Origin: Maribellus maritimus
GTDB lineage: Bacteria > Bacteroidota > Bacteroidia > Bacteroidales > Prolixibacteraceae
Direction: 5' to 3'
Assembly (NCBI RefSeq): GCF_022267315.1
Contig: NZ_JAIKLE010000029.1
Span: 1-64,000, forward strand
DNA: 64,000 nt
A model generated the notes under the pieces. That model did no database searches, was not told the origin of the DNA, and was given only the letters and a program-made list of their open reading frames with translations. The translations under genes and the position numbers were made by a program. This document shows positions 30,955 to 42,514 of this stretch, piece by piece; the first letter of the stretch is position 1, and the number at the start of each line of letters is the position of its first letter.

Positions 30955-33900
30955 CTATACTTTCAAACTTTTAGAAACGATGGGAGTATCCTGTTTCGCT
31001 GAATAACCAATCCCGGGGATAATAATTCTTCCGTCTGAAGCTTCTGCAATTTTCTGTAAATGTTCCGGTACTTTAGGTGGCTCTTCCGGGTTATTCTTTT
31101 CCGGTGGGAGTAGCTGTTTGCTTACAGTACCATTAACCGGAGCCGGAATTTGCCCTTCAGTTTCTCCGGTTGATTTCAGTGACTGCTGAATTTTCCTTTC
31201 CAGCTTTACCAGTTCCGATTTTAATTCAACCAATTCAGGTTCCCTTCGCCAGGTACTTTCCACCACTTCTTTGAGCACAGGAATATCTTTAGACAGTTTT
31301 TCGTTATCTGTCCTATAACGCTCTAACAGCCGGGGCATATTTTCTACCAAAGCATGCAGAAAATTTTGTGAGGCCAGCTTTGGGTCAACGGCCATCTGCC
31401 CGTTGTTGTATTGATAAAATATTTCACCGTCGCCACGAACAGAAAAGCGGTTCTGTATAAAGTCAAGACCGTCTTTATTGGTGGTTTCACTTTTTACATA
31501 AAGAGTGAAGCCATACAAGTTACCAATCGGCTCGTGTGCGCCATGTGTTTTGGCTGTACTGGCAATCTCATTTAGTTTTTTACCAATTACCTTGAAATCA
31601 CTGCCAGTGACGCCGTCCAACTGTACCGGGTTACGGTAAGAACCGTCTTCGTCGGTCTGGACGCGGGATTTAAAGTTTTCCACGTCTTTGGAGATACGTT
31701 CAATAAATCCTTTATTCCTTTCCACTGTTTGTGTAATGTTCTCCAGCTTGTACCGGCTCGATGACTTCCCCCTGACAAATGCCTGGCGTTCGCTTTCCAA
31801 CGCAGCTATCTTCTTTTCCAACCTTGCTTTTTCCAGCAGTTCTGTATTGCCAGACAAAATGGCCACATACTCTGAAAAGTTCATGCCGCTTTTTTCATCC
31901 ATTGCTCCTTCGTCGATGGTACGGCATCCCAGACTGTTATTTTTTAGTTGACGGATAAATAGCTGTTTGTTATGCAGCAGGCCAAACTTATAGGCATCCA
32001 GTGATTTTTCCACGGCATAAAGAATAACATCTACCTGGTTCCCGGCAACCGTTTTGGCTATCTCATTGCCCCTCCTTACCGCCCGTCCATCGCGCTGTTC
32101 CAAATCCGACGGACGCCATGGGCAATCCAAATGATGGACCGCTACGGCGCGTTTCTGGGCGTTTACACCTGTTCCCAGCATTTCTGTGGAGCCAAACATC
32201 ACCCGGATTCTACCGTTGTTCATATCGGCTATCATCATCTTCCGGGCTTTTTCTGTTTTGGCTTCCTGTATAAAGCGGATTTCGTGTGCCGGAATGTTAT
32301 GGTTTTCCACCAGTTTGCGCTTAATTTCGCTGTAAGCATTCCATTCCCCCGGTTTATAGGTTCCCAAGTCACTGAACACAAACTGTGTCCCTTTATGTCC
32401 GTTGTATTTCCTGTAATAGCCATCAATCATTCGGGCACAATGGCTTGCTTTGTTGTCGATATGGTCCTCAAAGCGGGAATCGACCATACGCATATCCAGT
32501 GACATTTTTCTGGCATAATCTGTTGCAATCAGCATTTTTGCCTTTTCTTCCCGCTCATTCAGTGGGGCACGAAACAACAATGTTGCATCGCCTGTTTTGG
32601 CAAATTGTACCAGCCGGTTTATAAAATCAACCTGGTCCGGTGTCGGCGGAATGTTGTGTAGGATTTCATTCTTTTTAGGGCGGTCAATACCAATATCGGC
32701 AGCCGTCCGGTAATCGGTAATCTCGGCGTAGAACTGTGCCAGTTCCGGCACTTTAATAAAATAACGGAAACGTTCTTTTTGTACGATTTCATTGGTTACC
32801 GAAAATTCGTAGTCGATACTTTTCTTTGCAAAAATTGCTGCCCATGCATCGAATGTTTTAATGTTCTGCCGTTCCAGTTCCTTTGGCCGCAGGTATTTAA
32901 ACAACAGGTACAATTCCGTTAATGAATTTGAAATGGTGGTCCCGGAAAGAAAGGTTGCACCCAAATCCCTGCCGTTGCGCTCTTGTATAGTACGAAGTGC
33001 AAAAAGCATATTCAATGCCCGCTGACTGCCTTCGGGATTGCCCAGACCGGCTACCCGGTCATGCCGGGTGTTAAAAGTCAGGTTCTTGAATTTATGCGAT
33101 TCATCCACGTACAAATGGTCAATCCCCATCAGACGAAAATCCACTGCATCGTCTTTCCGGTTTTCAATGTTGAAAGTAATCTGTTTGAGTTTGGCTTCCA
33201 GGTTCAGTTTACGTTTCACACATCCTTTCAGCATGGCACGCGAAACTTCTTTCCCCTGTCCTTTTAGGACTTCAAGGTTTTCCTCCACGCTGTCGAGTTC
33301 TGCCTGTAAAATATCGCGCTGTACCTCCGGCGACTGCGGAATCATACCAAACTGTTCATGTGTAAGGATTACAGCATCCCAGTTGTTGTTTTTTATCTCG
33401 TTGAAAATCCGTTGTCGGTTTTTTGGCGTAAAATCCTCCTTGCCCGGATAAAGTACACGCGCGTTAGGATAAGCCGTACAGAATGTTTTGGCAATCTCAT
33501 GAATGTTGGCTTTTAGTCCTGTTATCATTGGTTTGTTGACCAGCCCAAGTCGTTTTTTTTCATACGCCCCGCAGCACATGATAAGCGTTTTTCCGCCACC
33601 GACCTCATGGTCACAAATACCACCCCCGTTGAGTTTATCCATCCAGATAGCATCTTTCTGGCTTTGATAAAGGGTGCTAATGCCCAACCCTCTTAGGTCA
33701 AGCCCAGGAAAATTTTGGTGCGAGCCGTCGTAAGCCGGGCGGACAAAACAGTTAAAGGTGCGGTTGTACAAACTAGCCAGCCGGTCTTTGAACTCGGGCG
33801 ACTGTTCCCTGAGCCAGTCGGAGAAACCGTTTCGCATTTCATCGATACGGGTATTGGCAAGCTGGATGGCTTCCCCGTCCCGTACTTTTACTTCCTCGCC

Positions 33901-36600
33901 GTCCACTAGGATTGTTTTTGTAATGTTTGGCGAAGTATTCTGCAAAGCATGCTTCATCAGGGCAAGCCCGTTAAAAGTGCGGCTTTCCGATTTTACAGCA
34001 TACTGGTCGGTAATCTTTATATTGGAATCATTGGATTGAACGCTGAACTCATCACGGCTGGAAGCGTAGTGGATGTTCACTTCGGTATCGAAAAGGTGTG
34101 AAGCATATTTGTTATAAACTCCTGTCGGAATCCAGCGTTCGCCAAAATTAAAATCAAGGTCGTCGAAAGCAATTGGTTTTGGGGTGGCTTCTTGCAGAGC
34201 GTGTAAGGATTCTTCCGCCTCACGGTGTCCGGGATTACGTTCCAGGAAACGTTCCACTTCTTCGGCTTTTGAAATAACATTACCCGAAATAAATTTATCA
34301 GCCACCTCGTACCCGCCAGTCATGGGATTGAAATAAATTGTCTCTTTCAGTTCTTTTTTCAGGTCATCGGCGGTGTTTCCGGTCAATGATGCCATATAAC
34401 CCAGGTCTACTCTGGCATATTTGTTTAGTGAAGCTGCCAGCGCCTCGTGAGGGGTATCAACCGTAGTAAGTTCATTTGTATTGAACGCCACCGGACGGTT
34501 GAAAATATCGGCTTTTACCGCTTTCCCGTCGATGTAGCGTTCCAGCGATAATATTTCGATTCCCCTTGCGTCCAGTTTAATCAGGTCAAGGTTTTTCTTG
34601 TCATTGAGCAATCCGAACCGAAAGGAAAAATTGTCGTACAGATTGTTCAGCATTTCACGAAGGGCGGGATTGGCTTCCAGCCGTTCGGCTTCGTTGCGGT
34701 ACAGGTGATGATAAGTGTCGCGTATTTCTATGTATAGAGATACTTTTTGCTTTTGAACGGTACTTATATCCAACGGATAGAACATCGGCTGCAAGCCTTC
34801 GATATTTCTTAAATGCCCAATACGGTTGGTCTCGTCAGATACCAGTGAATCTTCCCGGTAATGAGGTAACAATTCGCCTTTGAACGGTACTGGTTTCATC
34901 GCTTCCTCACGTTCGAGATGCTCCTGCTTCTGTTTTAAGTCCCCAGGCTGTTCTTCTTTTCCTGTAACGTTTACAGGATGTACTTTTCTGTTTTTAAGGG
35001 ATTCTTTTTCCTGCTGCCTTCTCCTTTGCATTCCTTCATAATGCAACCGCTCGCGCCATTCCATGAAAGGAATTTCCTGCTGCTCCTGTTTTTGGGGCTG
35101 TTGGTTCCTTCTCCGGTTTGAACGTTTCTGCCCGTTTCTCTCTTCTTCTGAAATGCCAAACAAATCGTACAAACTGATTAACGGTTCCTGCGTAACAGCT
35201 TGCCGGGATTTCGCCCCGTTAGCCGGTTCTTTCTGAATGACCCTATCGTTCACATTGAAAAGCGTACCCTGCTCTGAATATATCGGTTGTTGTTTAGGTG
35301 GTTCAGGTTTATTTTCTATCGTAGGTTTTACCGCTCCGGTTTGATTATCGTTGGGGAACCAATTATCCTCGATAGCTTGCCAAAATGGATCGAGTTCATT
35401 GAAATTTGATTCAAGCGCCGGTTTGATTTTTACGGTGGCTGCTACCTGTTCTTCCAGTGTGTCCTGGGCATGGGATTGATAACGCTGCAAATCTAAATGT
35501 CGGGAGAAATCTTCTTTCAGTATTTGCCGGAGGTCTTTGGCAATTCCTTCAATGCCGCCTTTATGGGTGAACACCATTGCAGGTTTGCCGTAAGGATCGG
35601 TATCGACTTTGGCATCGGTGTGGACTACTCTGTCGAAGGTTTTAAAACTGTTGCTGACCGAAATTCCATTGGACAGTATCCTTGATTCAATAAATGCCTG
35701 TTTTATAGGGTTAGAAACGGACAGGTCTTTTTGTTCCCGTTTTTGCAGGACAATCAGGTCACTGCCAACCTCTGTTCCCGCAAATTCGGAAAACAGGTTG
35801 TTTGGGAGTCGGATAACTGAGACAGGCTCGCAATTAGTCATCAGGTATTCCCGCACCGGTCGGTTTGTCGTGGCATTTAATACTCCCTGAGAGGTAATGA
35901 AAGCCACTAGTCCTCCCGGACGTACCATATCTACTGATTTCAGGAAAAAGTAATTGTGAATGGAGCGTGAGGCAATCTTTTTTGCAGGGGCGCTGTCGGA
36001 GAATAAAACCGGGTCGAACACTGCCACATCCCCGAAGGGGATATTACTTGCTGCTACATCGTAATAACCGGCATATTTTTTTTCAATATTTTCAAAACCC
36101 TCTACTCTTACCTTATCTTCAGGGTGAAGGTGTTTGAGTATCATTCCGGTAATCGGGTCTTTCTCAAAGTAGGTAACTTCGGTATCGGGGAAAAGTTGTT
36201 TAAAAGCCTGGGCAAATACACCTGTTCCTGCGCTCGGGTCAAGCAAGCTGCTCAGTTTGATTCCGCTATCACTAAGTGCTCCGGCCAAAGCATTTACTAC
36301 TTCTGGTGGTGTGTAGAATGCTGTAAGTATAGAATCTTTCAGACCGTCGAAACAGCGTTTGTATTCTTTTTCATCACGAGTATTTTCACGTAAAACCTCA
36401 TGCAATTCATTTATCAGGGGATTGGCTGAACCGTTAGCGGGATGAGGGTCGAGGATTTCCTTTATTGCGCCGAAGCCGGAATAGCTTGCAAGTGTTTCTT
36501 TTTCCACGGCTGTTGCCTGCCTGTTCTCACGTTCAAGGATAAACGCCGTTTTTATCGCATCGATATTTGCCCGCAGGTGCACCTTTTTATTGTACGCCAT
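30955..36600 (-). CDS. giant N6-methylase / SNF2-type helicase of the conjugative element
   Basis: 1,881 residues. The N-terminal part resembles N6-adenine methylases ([14 protein letters not shown] near residue 120, SNIPFGD near 185 in place of NPPY). A SNF2-like helicase follows: Walker A GGGKT near 1000, DESHK near 1163, and the C-terminal lobe ending [12 protein letters not shown] near 1505; the tail is charged and coiled. It is the standard large protein of these elements, thought to act in DNA processing or anti-restriction. Its start overlaps the DUF1896 gene by 14 bases, so the two are coupled. It is complete in the window. Confidence 0.9.
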   Translation of the reverse strand: MAYNKKVHLRANIDAIKTAFILERENRQATAVEKETLASYSGFGAIKEILDPHPANGSANPLINELHEVLRENTRDEKEYKRCFDGLKDSILTAFYTPPEVVNALAGALSDSGIKLSSLLDPSAGTGVFAQAFKQLFPDTEVTYFEKDPITGMILKHLHPEDKVRVEGFENIEKKYAGYYDVAASNIPFGDVAVFDPVLFSDSAPAKKIASRSIHNYFFLKSVDMVRPGGLVAFITSQGVLNATTNRPVREYLMTNCEPVSVIRLPNNLFSEFAGTEVGSDLIVLQKREQKDLSVSNPIKQAFIESRILSNGISVSNSFKTFDRVVHTDAKVDTDPYGKPAMVFTHKGGIEGIAKDLRQILKEDFSRHLDLQRYQSHAQDTLEEQVAATVKIKPALESNFNELDPFWQAIEDNWFPNDNQTGAVKPTIENKPEPPKQQPIYSEQGTLFNVNDRVIQKEPANGAKSRQAVTQEPLISLYDLFGISEEERNGQKRSNRRRNQQPQKQEQQEIPFMEWRERLHYEGMQRRRQQEKESLKNRKVHPVNVTGKEEQPGDLKQKQEHLEREEAMKPVPFKGELLPHYREDSLVSDETNRIGHLRNIEGLQPMFYPLDISTVQKQKVSLYIEIRDTYHHLYRNEAERLEANPALREMLNNLYDNFSFRFGLLNDKKNLDLIKLDARGIEILSLERYIDGKAVKADIFNRPVAFNTNELTTVDTPHEALAASLNKYARVDLGYMASLTGNTADDLKKELKETIYFNPMTGGYEVADKFISGNVISKAEEVERFLERNPGHREAEESLHALQEATPKPIAFDDLDFNFGERWIPTGVYNKYASHLFDTEVNIHYASSRDEFSVQSNDSNIKITDQYAVKSESRTFNGLALMKHALQNTSPNITKTILVDGEEVKVRDGEAIQLANTRIDEMRNGFSDWLREQSPEFKDRLASLYNRTFNCFVRPAYDGSHQNFPGLDLRGLGISTLYQSQKDAIWMDKLNGGGICDHEVGGGKTLIMCCGAYEKKRLGLVNKPMITGLKANIHEIAKTFCTAYPNARVLYPGKEDFTPKNRQRIFNEIKNNNWDAVILTHEQFGMIPQSPEVQRDILQAELDSVEENLEVLKGQGKEVSRAMLKGCVKRKLNLEAKLKQITFNIENRKDDAVDFRLMGIDHLYVDESHKFKNLTFNTRHDRVAGLGNPEGSQRALNMLFALRTIQERNGRDLGATFLSGTTISNSLTELYLLFKYLRPKELERQNIKTFDAWAAIFAKKSIDYEFSVTNEIVQKERFRYFIKVPELAQFYAEITDYRTAADIGIDRPKKNEILHNIPPTPDQVDFINRLVQFAKTGDATLLFRAPLNEREEKAKMLIATDYARKMSLDMRMVDSRFEDHIDNKASHCARMIDGYYRKYNGHKGTQFVFSDLGTYKPGEWNAYSEIKRKLVENHNIPAHEIRFIQEAKTEKARKMMIADMNNGRIRVMFGSTEMLGTGVNAQKRAVAVHHLDCPWRPSDLEQRDGRAVRRGNEIAKTVAGNQVDVILYAVEKSLDAYKFGLLHNKQLFIRQLKNNSLGCRTIDEGAMDEKSGMNFSEYVAILSGNTELLEKARLEKKIAALESERQAFVRGKSSSRYKLENITQTVERNKGFIERISKDVENFKSRVQTDEDGSYRNPVQLDGVTGSDFKVIGKKLNEIASTAKTHGAHEPIGNLYGFTLYVKSETTNKDGLDFIQNRFSVRGDGEIFYQYNNGQMAVDPKLASQNFLHALVENMPRLLERYRTDNEKLSKDIPVLKEVVESTWRREPELVELKSELVKLERKIQQSLKSTGETEGQIPAPVNGTVSKQLLPPEKNNPEEPPKVPEHLQKIAEASDGRIIIPGIGYSAKQDTPIVSKSLKV

Positions 36601-37033
36601 CTTCGAGCAGTATTTCTACGGTTCCCGTCAGTTCAGTATATAATTCATCGTATTGCGAAGTGCTTTCAAAATCATCCGTAAGGGTATATTTATCCAGCAC
36701 TTCACTGCATTGAGTTAACATTTGAAGCGCAATCTCCTTTGCCCTTTCCTCAGGTATTTCTCCTGAAAACTCGTTCCAAAGAATGTGAACAAGGGTGTTG
36801 TAAGCGGAAAAATGCAGGCCCTGGTAAAGTACTTCAGAAGCCAGTTCTTCGGCTTCAATGTGTGTCTGTCCGTTTTTAACCGCATTGCTGTATGTTTCTG
36901 CCGCGGCATCTGCACGTTCTTTTATAAAAGTTGTGTCTGCAGTGCGTTCGGGGTGGTTTTCTTTGACGTAAGAAAGGAGGGAGAACCCGTAATAGGATAA
37001 TTCCTGCCTGGTTTTATTTTTTGTGTTTTTCAT
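36587..37033 (-). CDS. DUF1896 protein of the conjugative element
   Basis: 148 residues from the ATG at 37033; the frame opens at 37135, but the first 34 codons cover the hairpin leader and do not look like protein. A helical domain follows, with [19 protein letters not shown] and the [16 protein letters not shown] centre typical of DUF1896. The function is unknown; it is always linked to the large helicase in this element family, which it overlaps here by 14 bases. A strongly structured leader precedes it. Confidence 0.85.
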   Translation of the reverse strand: MKNTKNKTRQELSYYGFSLLSYVKENHPERTADTTFIKERADAAAETYSNAVKNGQTHIEAEELASEVLYQGLHFSAYNTLVHILWNEFSGEIPEERAKEIALQMLTQCSEVLDKYTLTDDFESTSQYDELYTELTGTVEILLEDGVQ

Positions 37034-37125
37034 GATACGGATATTTAGTGGTTGAAAAAAGGAAGGTATATCAGGCAAAAGCGCCCCGGGTTCCCACCCG
37101 GAGCGCACCACTAAAATATCTGTCA
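37034..37125 (-). promoter_or_regulatory. structured 5' leader: inverted pair of element motifs around a GC hairpin
   Basis: Read on the - strand, the leader has motif arm 37122-37106, then a hairpin 37106-37081 (GCGC and CCGGG arms, 6-nt loop, one C-A mismatch), then TTTT, then the second arm 37050-37038 with CACTAAATATCCG, five bases from the start codon. The two outer arms are complementary to each other, so an outer pairing can form around the hairpin. The hairpin-plus-T-run resembles an attenuator. Confidence 0.6.
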
Positions 37126-37252
37126 CTACAAACAATAAACAAAGAAAAGTTATGCCTATTGAAGAAAGCAGCGGTATATTCAGTGGTAAATATAACCATT
37201 ACCGATTGAACTTGTCTTCTGTTATTTCATCCGGAACTGTTTAAAACAGAAT

Positions 37253-38713
37253 TCAGATTTTAATCCCGCTTTTCTTTTCAGCGGGCCTGCGTGCTTCTTG
37301 CTTAAACTGGTTTTCCGTAGGCTTTTGCTGTCCCTGTTTTAGTGGCTCTTTTACATTTTGGGTCGCTTCATTTGTTTTGCCTTCGTTGTTGACAGCAACC
37401 TGCGTTTTGCTTTCTTCTGCGGGTTTCACTTCTGCCCCCTGTTTCTTGGCCTTGTCGGGATTCCATTTGAAAAAATCGAATTTCATTTTTTCAGGATTAG
37501 GTTTTACCCACGCGTTGAATGGTTCCCCTTTGTCGTCTTTCAGCATCCCCCTGATGTAAGTGGCCTGGCCTGCTTTAAGGTATTCCTGTTGTTTTTCAGT
37601 GAGTTCAACGCCAAGCAGTTTTTGTGGGATAAAGAGTTGTTTTTGTTTTTCGGATTCCCCTTCCGGTGCATTTTCTTTCTGCTGGTGGCGGACTTCCTTA
37701 TTCTCTTTTGCATAGCGGTTACGGTCGAGCCCTTCATACGAAAAATCAAACTTTTTGTCCGAAGCATTAATTTGAATATATCCATCAAAGAACCGGCCTA
37801 TCCGGGACACCATTTTTTCTACCATTACCTTTTCTCCTGCTCCAAGCCTGAGTTGCTGGTCTTCAGAAAGGTCTGCCCCTTTTATTTTATTGGGAATGGA
37901 GATGTTCTCCACAGGTAGGGCTTCGAGTTTGTTGGTAAGCCGGTCGAGTGAAACAAAAGCCGGTATTTTCTGTCCGGCGGTAGGTTCCAGTTCAATTACC
38001 CTGCCAGCGTTCAAGGATTGCCGCAAATTCTCCTTATCCTGTTCGTTGAGAAGTACGCCGTGAAAAGGGGCATCCAGGGTAGGCTTTTCCTGCCAGTAAT
38101 GCGGTATGATTTTTAGCGAGCCATCGGCTTGCTCTTCCAACGATACACGTCCTTTGGTGGGAACCCGGATACCTGTTTCCAGTTCAGGGTTTAGGGGAAT
38201 CATTTGCGGTGATTTGTGTCCGTAGGACATGGCTTTGAGATGAGGTTCCAAATCGGCAGCGTTGATCCCGTATTTTTGAAGTTCCTGCCGGTCTATTCTA
38301 CTGACATCCATCGGCTGGAAAGTACTTTGAGTAGTTTCATCACCGCCACTTTGTGTTCGTTGCGCGTTCTGTTTCTGTACCTTTTCAAGATACTCTACTG
38401 GATTTACACGGTGTAGTTCCAGTTCGTGAGGGTCGAGGTCGATTTTGACAAGTTTATCCAGCATTTTTTCTGTCATGAGGAAAAATCCTGTGTGTGAGGG
38501 CTGCTGCGCTTGTTCCACCATCTTTTTGAAGAAGGCCTCCAGCATGGGCTCGTTCGTGTTCACAGCAAAAAGGTTGCTTTGGTTTTTTGTAGACGGTTCC
38601 TCTGTCTGGATATTGCCTTTTTCATCCATACCGGTAACGGCTTTTACTTTGCCGTCATTTGCGTCTTTGACGAGTAATACTTTTTTGTCGTCGTTACTGA
38701 TTTTTTCGTCCAT
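37253..38713 (-). CDS. DUF3945/DUF4099-type element protein
   Basis: 486 residues, highly charged and low in hydrophobic content. Repeated segments of the DUF3945 kind are visible: KGADLSEDQQLRLGAGEKVMVEKM and LLGVELTEKQQEYLKAGQATYI. The C-terminal 60 residues are low-complexity, rich in K, E, Q and P. Proteins of this type are constant neighbours of DUF1896 and the helicase in Bacteroidota elements and have no known activity. A variant of the CTAAAATATCCG motif lies at 38718-38735, five bases before the start codon. Confidence 0.88.
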   Translation of the reverse strand: MDEKISNDDKKVLLVKDANDGKVKAVTGMDEKGNIQTEEPSTKNQSNLFAVNTNEPMLEAFFKKMVEQAQQPSHTGFFLMTEKMLDKLVKIDLDPHELELHRVNPVEYLEKVQKQNAQRTQSGGDETTQSTFQPMDVSRIDRQELQKYGINAADLEPHLKAMSYGHKSPQMIPLNPELETGIRVPTKGRVSLEEQADGSLKIIPHYWQEKPTLDAPFHGVLLNEQDKENLRQSLNAGRVIELEPTAGQKIPAFVSLDRLTNKLEALPVENISIPNKIKGADLSEDQQLRLGAGEKVMVEKMVSRIGRFFDGYIQINASDKKFDFSYEGLDRNRYAKENKEVRHQQKENAPEGESEKQKQLFIPQKLLGVELTEKQQEYLKAGQATYIRGMLKDDKGEPFNAWVKPNPEKMKFDFFKWNPDKAKKQGAEVKPAEESKTQVAVNNEGKTNEATQNVKEPLKQGQQKPTENQFKQEARRPAEKKSGIKI

Positions 38714-38717
38714 TTTA

Positions 38718-38735
38718 CGAATGTTTTAGTTGTTG
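38718..38735 (-). promoter_or_regulatory. element leader motif variant
   Basis: On the - strand CAACAACTAAAACATTCG ends five bases before the DUF3945 start. It matches the motif at 37038-37050, 57224-57237 and 59971-59986 with two or three changes. A facing GTGGTG segment lies just upstream. Confidence 0.4.
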
Positions 38736-38872
38736 CACCACTATTGATGCATGGACGAAAATAGGACTAACGGGTTATCAGATAAAGGGATATACGAAGT
38801 GTGGCAGCTTGAGGAACTGTGCTGGTGGTTTGTGGCGTTTCCTGACACTTTGTGACAATACACACAAGGGAT

Positions 38873-40918
38873 TTAAATATCCTGATCTTCTTGTGTTAGT
38901 TTTGATAAATCAATAAATCCATCATTTTCTTTTCTCCAGCGTTTTCGAACATAGTTTTCGAAGGAATCACCATCAAGTTCCAAATTGTCTGCATGATCTG
39001 ATACAATTACTTGTGGTGTTATTCCATATTCCTCATCAGTTTTTTTTATAAAATAAATGATTTGATTAAATAAATTTGTAACGGCATTTAAATCAACATC
39101 TGAATTTTGAAGAGCTCCTTCTATTTCTTTCAATTTCTTTGGATTAAACTCAACTCTATCATTATCAACAATAGTTGGGAAGTATACTTGGCTTGGTTGG
39201 TCTAAAAATAATATAGATGGAATCAGACACTTGCTACCTAATGAACAGAAATATTTTTGAAGACTCAAGAAAAGACATATGTGAGAATAAAGCCAATTGG
39301 CACCACTCCCCATAGACCTAAGATATACTTTCTTTCCATTTACTTCTGATTCTCCTGTTTTTAGATGATATAGTTCAAAGTTAGCAATGTCAAAATTCAA
39401 ATTTATTGGTTGATATGATTTTTCAAAATCAAGCTTGTTCCCAAGCTCATTCATTGTTTTATTAATAAAAATTTCAGCTTCTCTTAATTTGTCATTTATG
39501 TTATAATCATTTTTGAGCTTCTTCTCTAACCTTTCTATATCAGAGCTTAATTGTTCAATATTCAAATCCTTAATCCGATTTTTTCGATCAAGTGACCACT
39601 CTAAAAGATTTTCTATTGAAAGGCGTATCTTAAACCCTTGTTCTTCCAACGATTTATTTTTTTCTAACTCGGCATTCACTTTCAATATTTTATTTATCTC
39701 GTCACGAATATGTCTCAGACTACTATCTATTGCAGCTAACTCATTTTCACACTTCTGTTTCTCTGGTAAGAAAGAGTCTATCATTAATGGAGCTTTACGT
39801 AATTCTGAATTTAGCCAGTCAATAGCATCAGTCAGTTTGTTAATCTGTTTATTAGTATGTTGATTTTCTTGTAAACAAAAAGGACAGTGAGAATCTTCTT
39901 TTATCGCTTCAGATATAGGATTTATCATATCTATCGTTTCACTGTACTTTCTTGCATAGTTAATTGACGAGTTAATATTTTCCAGTTTTAATACAATTTT
40001 TCTTCGAGATGCCAGAAGCTCATTTCTTTGCGCTTCAAATTTCGCATACTGTTCTCTGAAGATATTTGAATTATCGTCAACCTTAATTGAATCAATTTCC
40101 TGAATTTTATCTAAATACAATTTGGGGGCTTCCAACATATTTTGCGCCGAATAACCTTTTAATAAAGGATTTCCCGCAACCATATAATATTCGTCTAATA
40201 ATTCTTCTAATTCTACAATTCTTTTCTTTTTTTCATCTTGATAAAGATTGGCATCCCTTACCTTCCTTTCGTATTCTTGCTTTTTGTCATTAATCTGTTG
40301 TTTTAATGTGAAGTAATCTTGATCAACATATCCTGTGAATATTTTGAATTCATCAATTGTCCTTTCTCTTTTTTCCTTCTCATCAAAACGATAAAATAGA
40401 GAATGCTTATTTGCAATAAGATTCTGATGCTGTAGAATGTAAGATATCATATTTCGGACGGAGGGACGTCCTTTTTTTACTTTATAATTCAATGCTTGAT
40501 TATCTTCATCTGTTGAAGAAATATTTAACCCAAAATATCTTCCTAGTTCTTCCTTAAAAGTTTTTAAAGGCAAGTAATAATCTTGGTGAAAGTACTCCGA
40601 ATTTAAAGTTTCCAATGATGGGAAATTCGGGTCAATCTTAAAAAAAACATAAGTGCTCTTTTCCTCTTGATTCCTTGCTAATATTAAGCTTGTATTGTTG
40701 ATTTCAAAGACGACAAAATATAACTTAGCATTATCTGTAATTATCCCTTCAGGAATCGAATTCTCGGAGTTTCCAAAACAAAAGTCAAATATCTCAATTA
40801 TTGCACTTTTCCCAGTTGAAGAACGTCCTGTAATTATATTCAATCCTTCTTTTAAATCGATATAATGACACTTATCATTTTTGTCTAATAACCCAATATA
40901 CTTAATATAGCTTTTCAT
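38873..40918 (-). CDS. DUF3732/Rad50-like ATPase of an ABC-3C system
   Basis: 681 residues. Walker A GRSSTGKS is at 31-38, followed by IIEIFDFCFG. Coiled-coil arms lie on either side of a CPFC zinc-hook-like motif in the centre. The C-terminal half has a signature-like MGSGANW and Walker B ILFLDQPSQVYFP. This is the layout of DUF3732 ATPases, the ATPase component of the three-component ABC (ABC-3C) systems predicted to act in conflicts with foreign DNA. It is the last gene of three, overlapping the middle gene by four bases. The DNA here is clearly more AT-rich than that of the neighbouring conjugation genes. Confidence 0.87.
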   Translation of the reverse strand: MKSYIKYIGLLDKNDKCHYIDLKEGLNIITGRSSTGKSAIIEIFDFCFGNSENSIPEGIITDNAKLYFVVFEINNTSLILARNQEEKSTYVFFKIDPNFPSLETLNSEYFHQDYYLPLKTFKEELGRYFGLNISSTDEDNQALNYKVKKGRPSVRNMISYILQHQNLIANKHSLFYRFDEKEKRERTIDEFKIFTGYVDQDYFTLKQQINDKKQEYERKVRDANLYQDEKKKRIVELEELLDEYYMVAGNPLLKGYSAQNMLEAPKLYLDKIQEIDSIKVDDNSNIFREQYAKFEAQRNELLASRRKIVLKLENINSSINYARKYSETIDMINPISEAIKEDSHCPFCLQENQHTNKQINKLTDAIDWLNSELRKAPLMIDSFLPEKQKCENELAAIDSSLRHIRDEINKILKVNAELEKNKSLEEQGFKIRLSIENLLEWSLDRKNRIKDLNIEQLSSDIERLEKKLKNDYNINDKLREAEIFINKTMNELGNKLDFEKSYQPINLNFDIANFELYHLKTGESEVNGKKVYLRSMGSGANWLYSHICLFLSLQKYFCSLGSKCLIPSILFLDQPSQVYFPTIVDNDRVEFNPKKLKEIEGALQNSDVDLNAVTNLFNQIIYFIKKTDEEYGITPQVIVSDHADNLELDGDSFENYVRKRWRKENDGFIDLSKLTQEDQDI

Positions 40919-41379
40919 AATCCTTTTATTCCAAATGCATAATATGTGTTTATCACGTCCAGCTTAAACATTTTAGGCAACTTTGAAGCAATGTTGATCG
41001 CTTTATTTAAAGAACTATCTGTATATAAAACATCTCTATTGACAACCTTTACGCTTAAGTTGGTTTCATTTATTTCAATGTATTTACAATCTAAAGCATA
41101 TTGGAGGCAATCATTCGTAATTTGATAGAATTGTTTAAATCTATCATGAAATCCAGCCATTACTTTTTTATTAGAAACTAATCTCGTCAAATTTGATTTA
41201 GTTGTAATACTTTTTATCTCGTCTAATACAATTGGATCAAGGACTATGGGCAATATAAAATAAGCAAGAAAAATATCCTTTTCTCTTGACTTATAGTTCT
41301 TATAAAAGGCTATAATAACAGGGGTCAAAGAGAATATATTGTTATGTATGGTAAAAATATTATCAGTAAACTTGCTCAT
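40915..41379 (-). CDS. ABC-3C middle component
   Basis: 154 residues, a small wHTH-like helical protein (SLTPVIIAFYKNYKSREKDIFLAYFILPIVLDP). Proteins of this size and look lie between the effector and the DUF3732 ATPase in ABC-3C loci and are called middle components; they are thought to bridge the two. Both neighbours overlap by four bases (ATGA), giving strict coupling. There is no enzymatic motif. Confidence 0.8.
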   Translation of the reverse strand: MSKFTDNIFTIHNNIFSLTPVIIAFYKNYKSREKDIFLAYFILPIVLDPIVLDEIKSITTKSNLTRLVSNKKVMAGFHDRFKQFYQITNDCLQYALDCKYIEINETNLSVKVVNRDVLYTDSSLNKAINIASKLPKMFKLDVINTYYAFGIKGL

Positions 41380-42509
41380 AACGAATCACATTTTTTCAAC
41401 AGCCAACTAAAATTATCTTCTTCTTCTGCTAAAATATGTAACATTCCATTATGAAAATAGGCAGGGACAGAATTGTAAATATAAAAAGTACCTTCATCTG
41501 AAGACATCATGTGATCATAAAAATTCTGGGAATGGAATATTCTTTTTACATCGGAGTCACAATTTCTGCATGCTTTTCGATACTCAACCTTATGCCTACT
41601 GAAAAGAGAATCTTCATATTCGACTAATGAATCAGAGATTTTTTTTGACACCTGTATTTCTTTTATTATTAGCCATTTTGTTTGCACATAATCTGTTATG
41701 GCATCTAAAATAACACCTTCGTACTCGATTTGTCTAATTTTATTTACAAAAAGATTTTCATTATACTCTATATGTTTCAAATCTTTTAATTTGATTTTAG
41801 ATGGAAATTGTGTTGTTGTATCAATTAAAGATTGGGCAATTAAATTTACTTCTCGTGTGAATTCTTCATATGAGATTTTCCAATTATTGTCAATTACTTT
41901 AGGAGAAACAACATATCCTAACATTGAACGTATAAATTCTTCCTGACGAATATTAGGAATCGCCTTTGCATAAGTTTCTTTAATTGAATTATAAACTTTT
42001 ATATCGTTTAAGGCATTATTATCAATCACAAACTTTTCTAAAACGACTTTCAATTTCAGTGACTTTGATTCATCCAAAACAACATTTACAAGCTTTTCTG
42101 TTTTTGTATTTTTTGTCGATCGTTTCCTTGCATATTTGGTTGAAATATCTTTTAATATTGCTAATTTGTCTTTAGTACTTTTTTCATTCCATCCAAACCA
42201 AGCGCTTGTTGACTTCACTTTTTGGGTTGTCAATAACACCAGAGAAGAGAAGGAATGTAAAGGGAATTCATCTTTAAGCCAGTTGTTTAATGTATTCCAA
42301 ACATTGTGGTCCGCATCTGTCAGGTCGCTTTTATAAAATTTGGATTCAATTTGTGATGTATCTTTTCCTCCCAAAATTGAAACATCTCCAAATGTTTCAA
42401 TATATACTGATTCTCCTTCTTGTAACTCAAAACACTTTTTTAGGGCTACAAGAAATTGATAGATAAATCCTTTTAATGTCGGAGTAGAATTATTTTTCTG
42501 TTTTACCAT
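41376..42509 (-). CDS. ABC-3C effector-type protein with PD-(D/E)XK-like N-terminus
   Basis: About 377 residues; a GTG at 42515 and an ATG at 42509 are both possible starts and I use the ATG. The N-terminus (first 65 residues) has GFIYQFLVALKKCFEL, then E40, D44 (IETFGDVSI) and QIESK (E57, K59; numbering from the GTG), the order and spacing of a DUF4297-like restriction-fold nuclease. The C-terminal 150 residues fit the ABC-3C C-terminal region. It would be the killing or cleaving part of the system, set off by the ATPase. Its start lies next to a palindromic site. Confidence 0.78.
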   Translation of the reverse strand: MVKQKNNSTPTLKGFIYQFLVALKKCFELQEGESVYIETFGDVSILGGKDTSQIESKFYKSDLTDADHNVWNTLNNWLKDEFPLHSFSSLVLLTTQKVKSTSAWFGWNEKSTKDKLAILKDISTKYARKRSTKNTKTEKLVNVVLDESKSLKLKVVLEKFVIDNNALNDIKVYNSIKETYAKAIPNIRQEEFIRSMLGYVVSPKVIDNNWKISYEEFTREVNLIAQSLIDTTTQFPSKIKLKDLKHIEYNENLFVNKIRQIEYEGVILDAITDYVQTKWLIIKEIQVSKKISDSLVEYEDSLFSRHKVEYRKACRNCDSDVKRIFHSQNFYDHMMSSDEGTFYIYNSVPAYFHNGMLHILAEEEDNFSWLLKKCDSL

Positions 42510-42514
42510 AATCA

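Noticed and set aside
37034-37135. N-terminal extension of the DUF1896 gene to 37135
   Set aside because: The extra codons cover the GC hairpin and motif arms; the conserved protein begins at the ATG at 37033.
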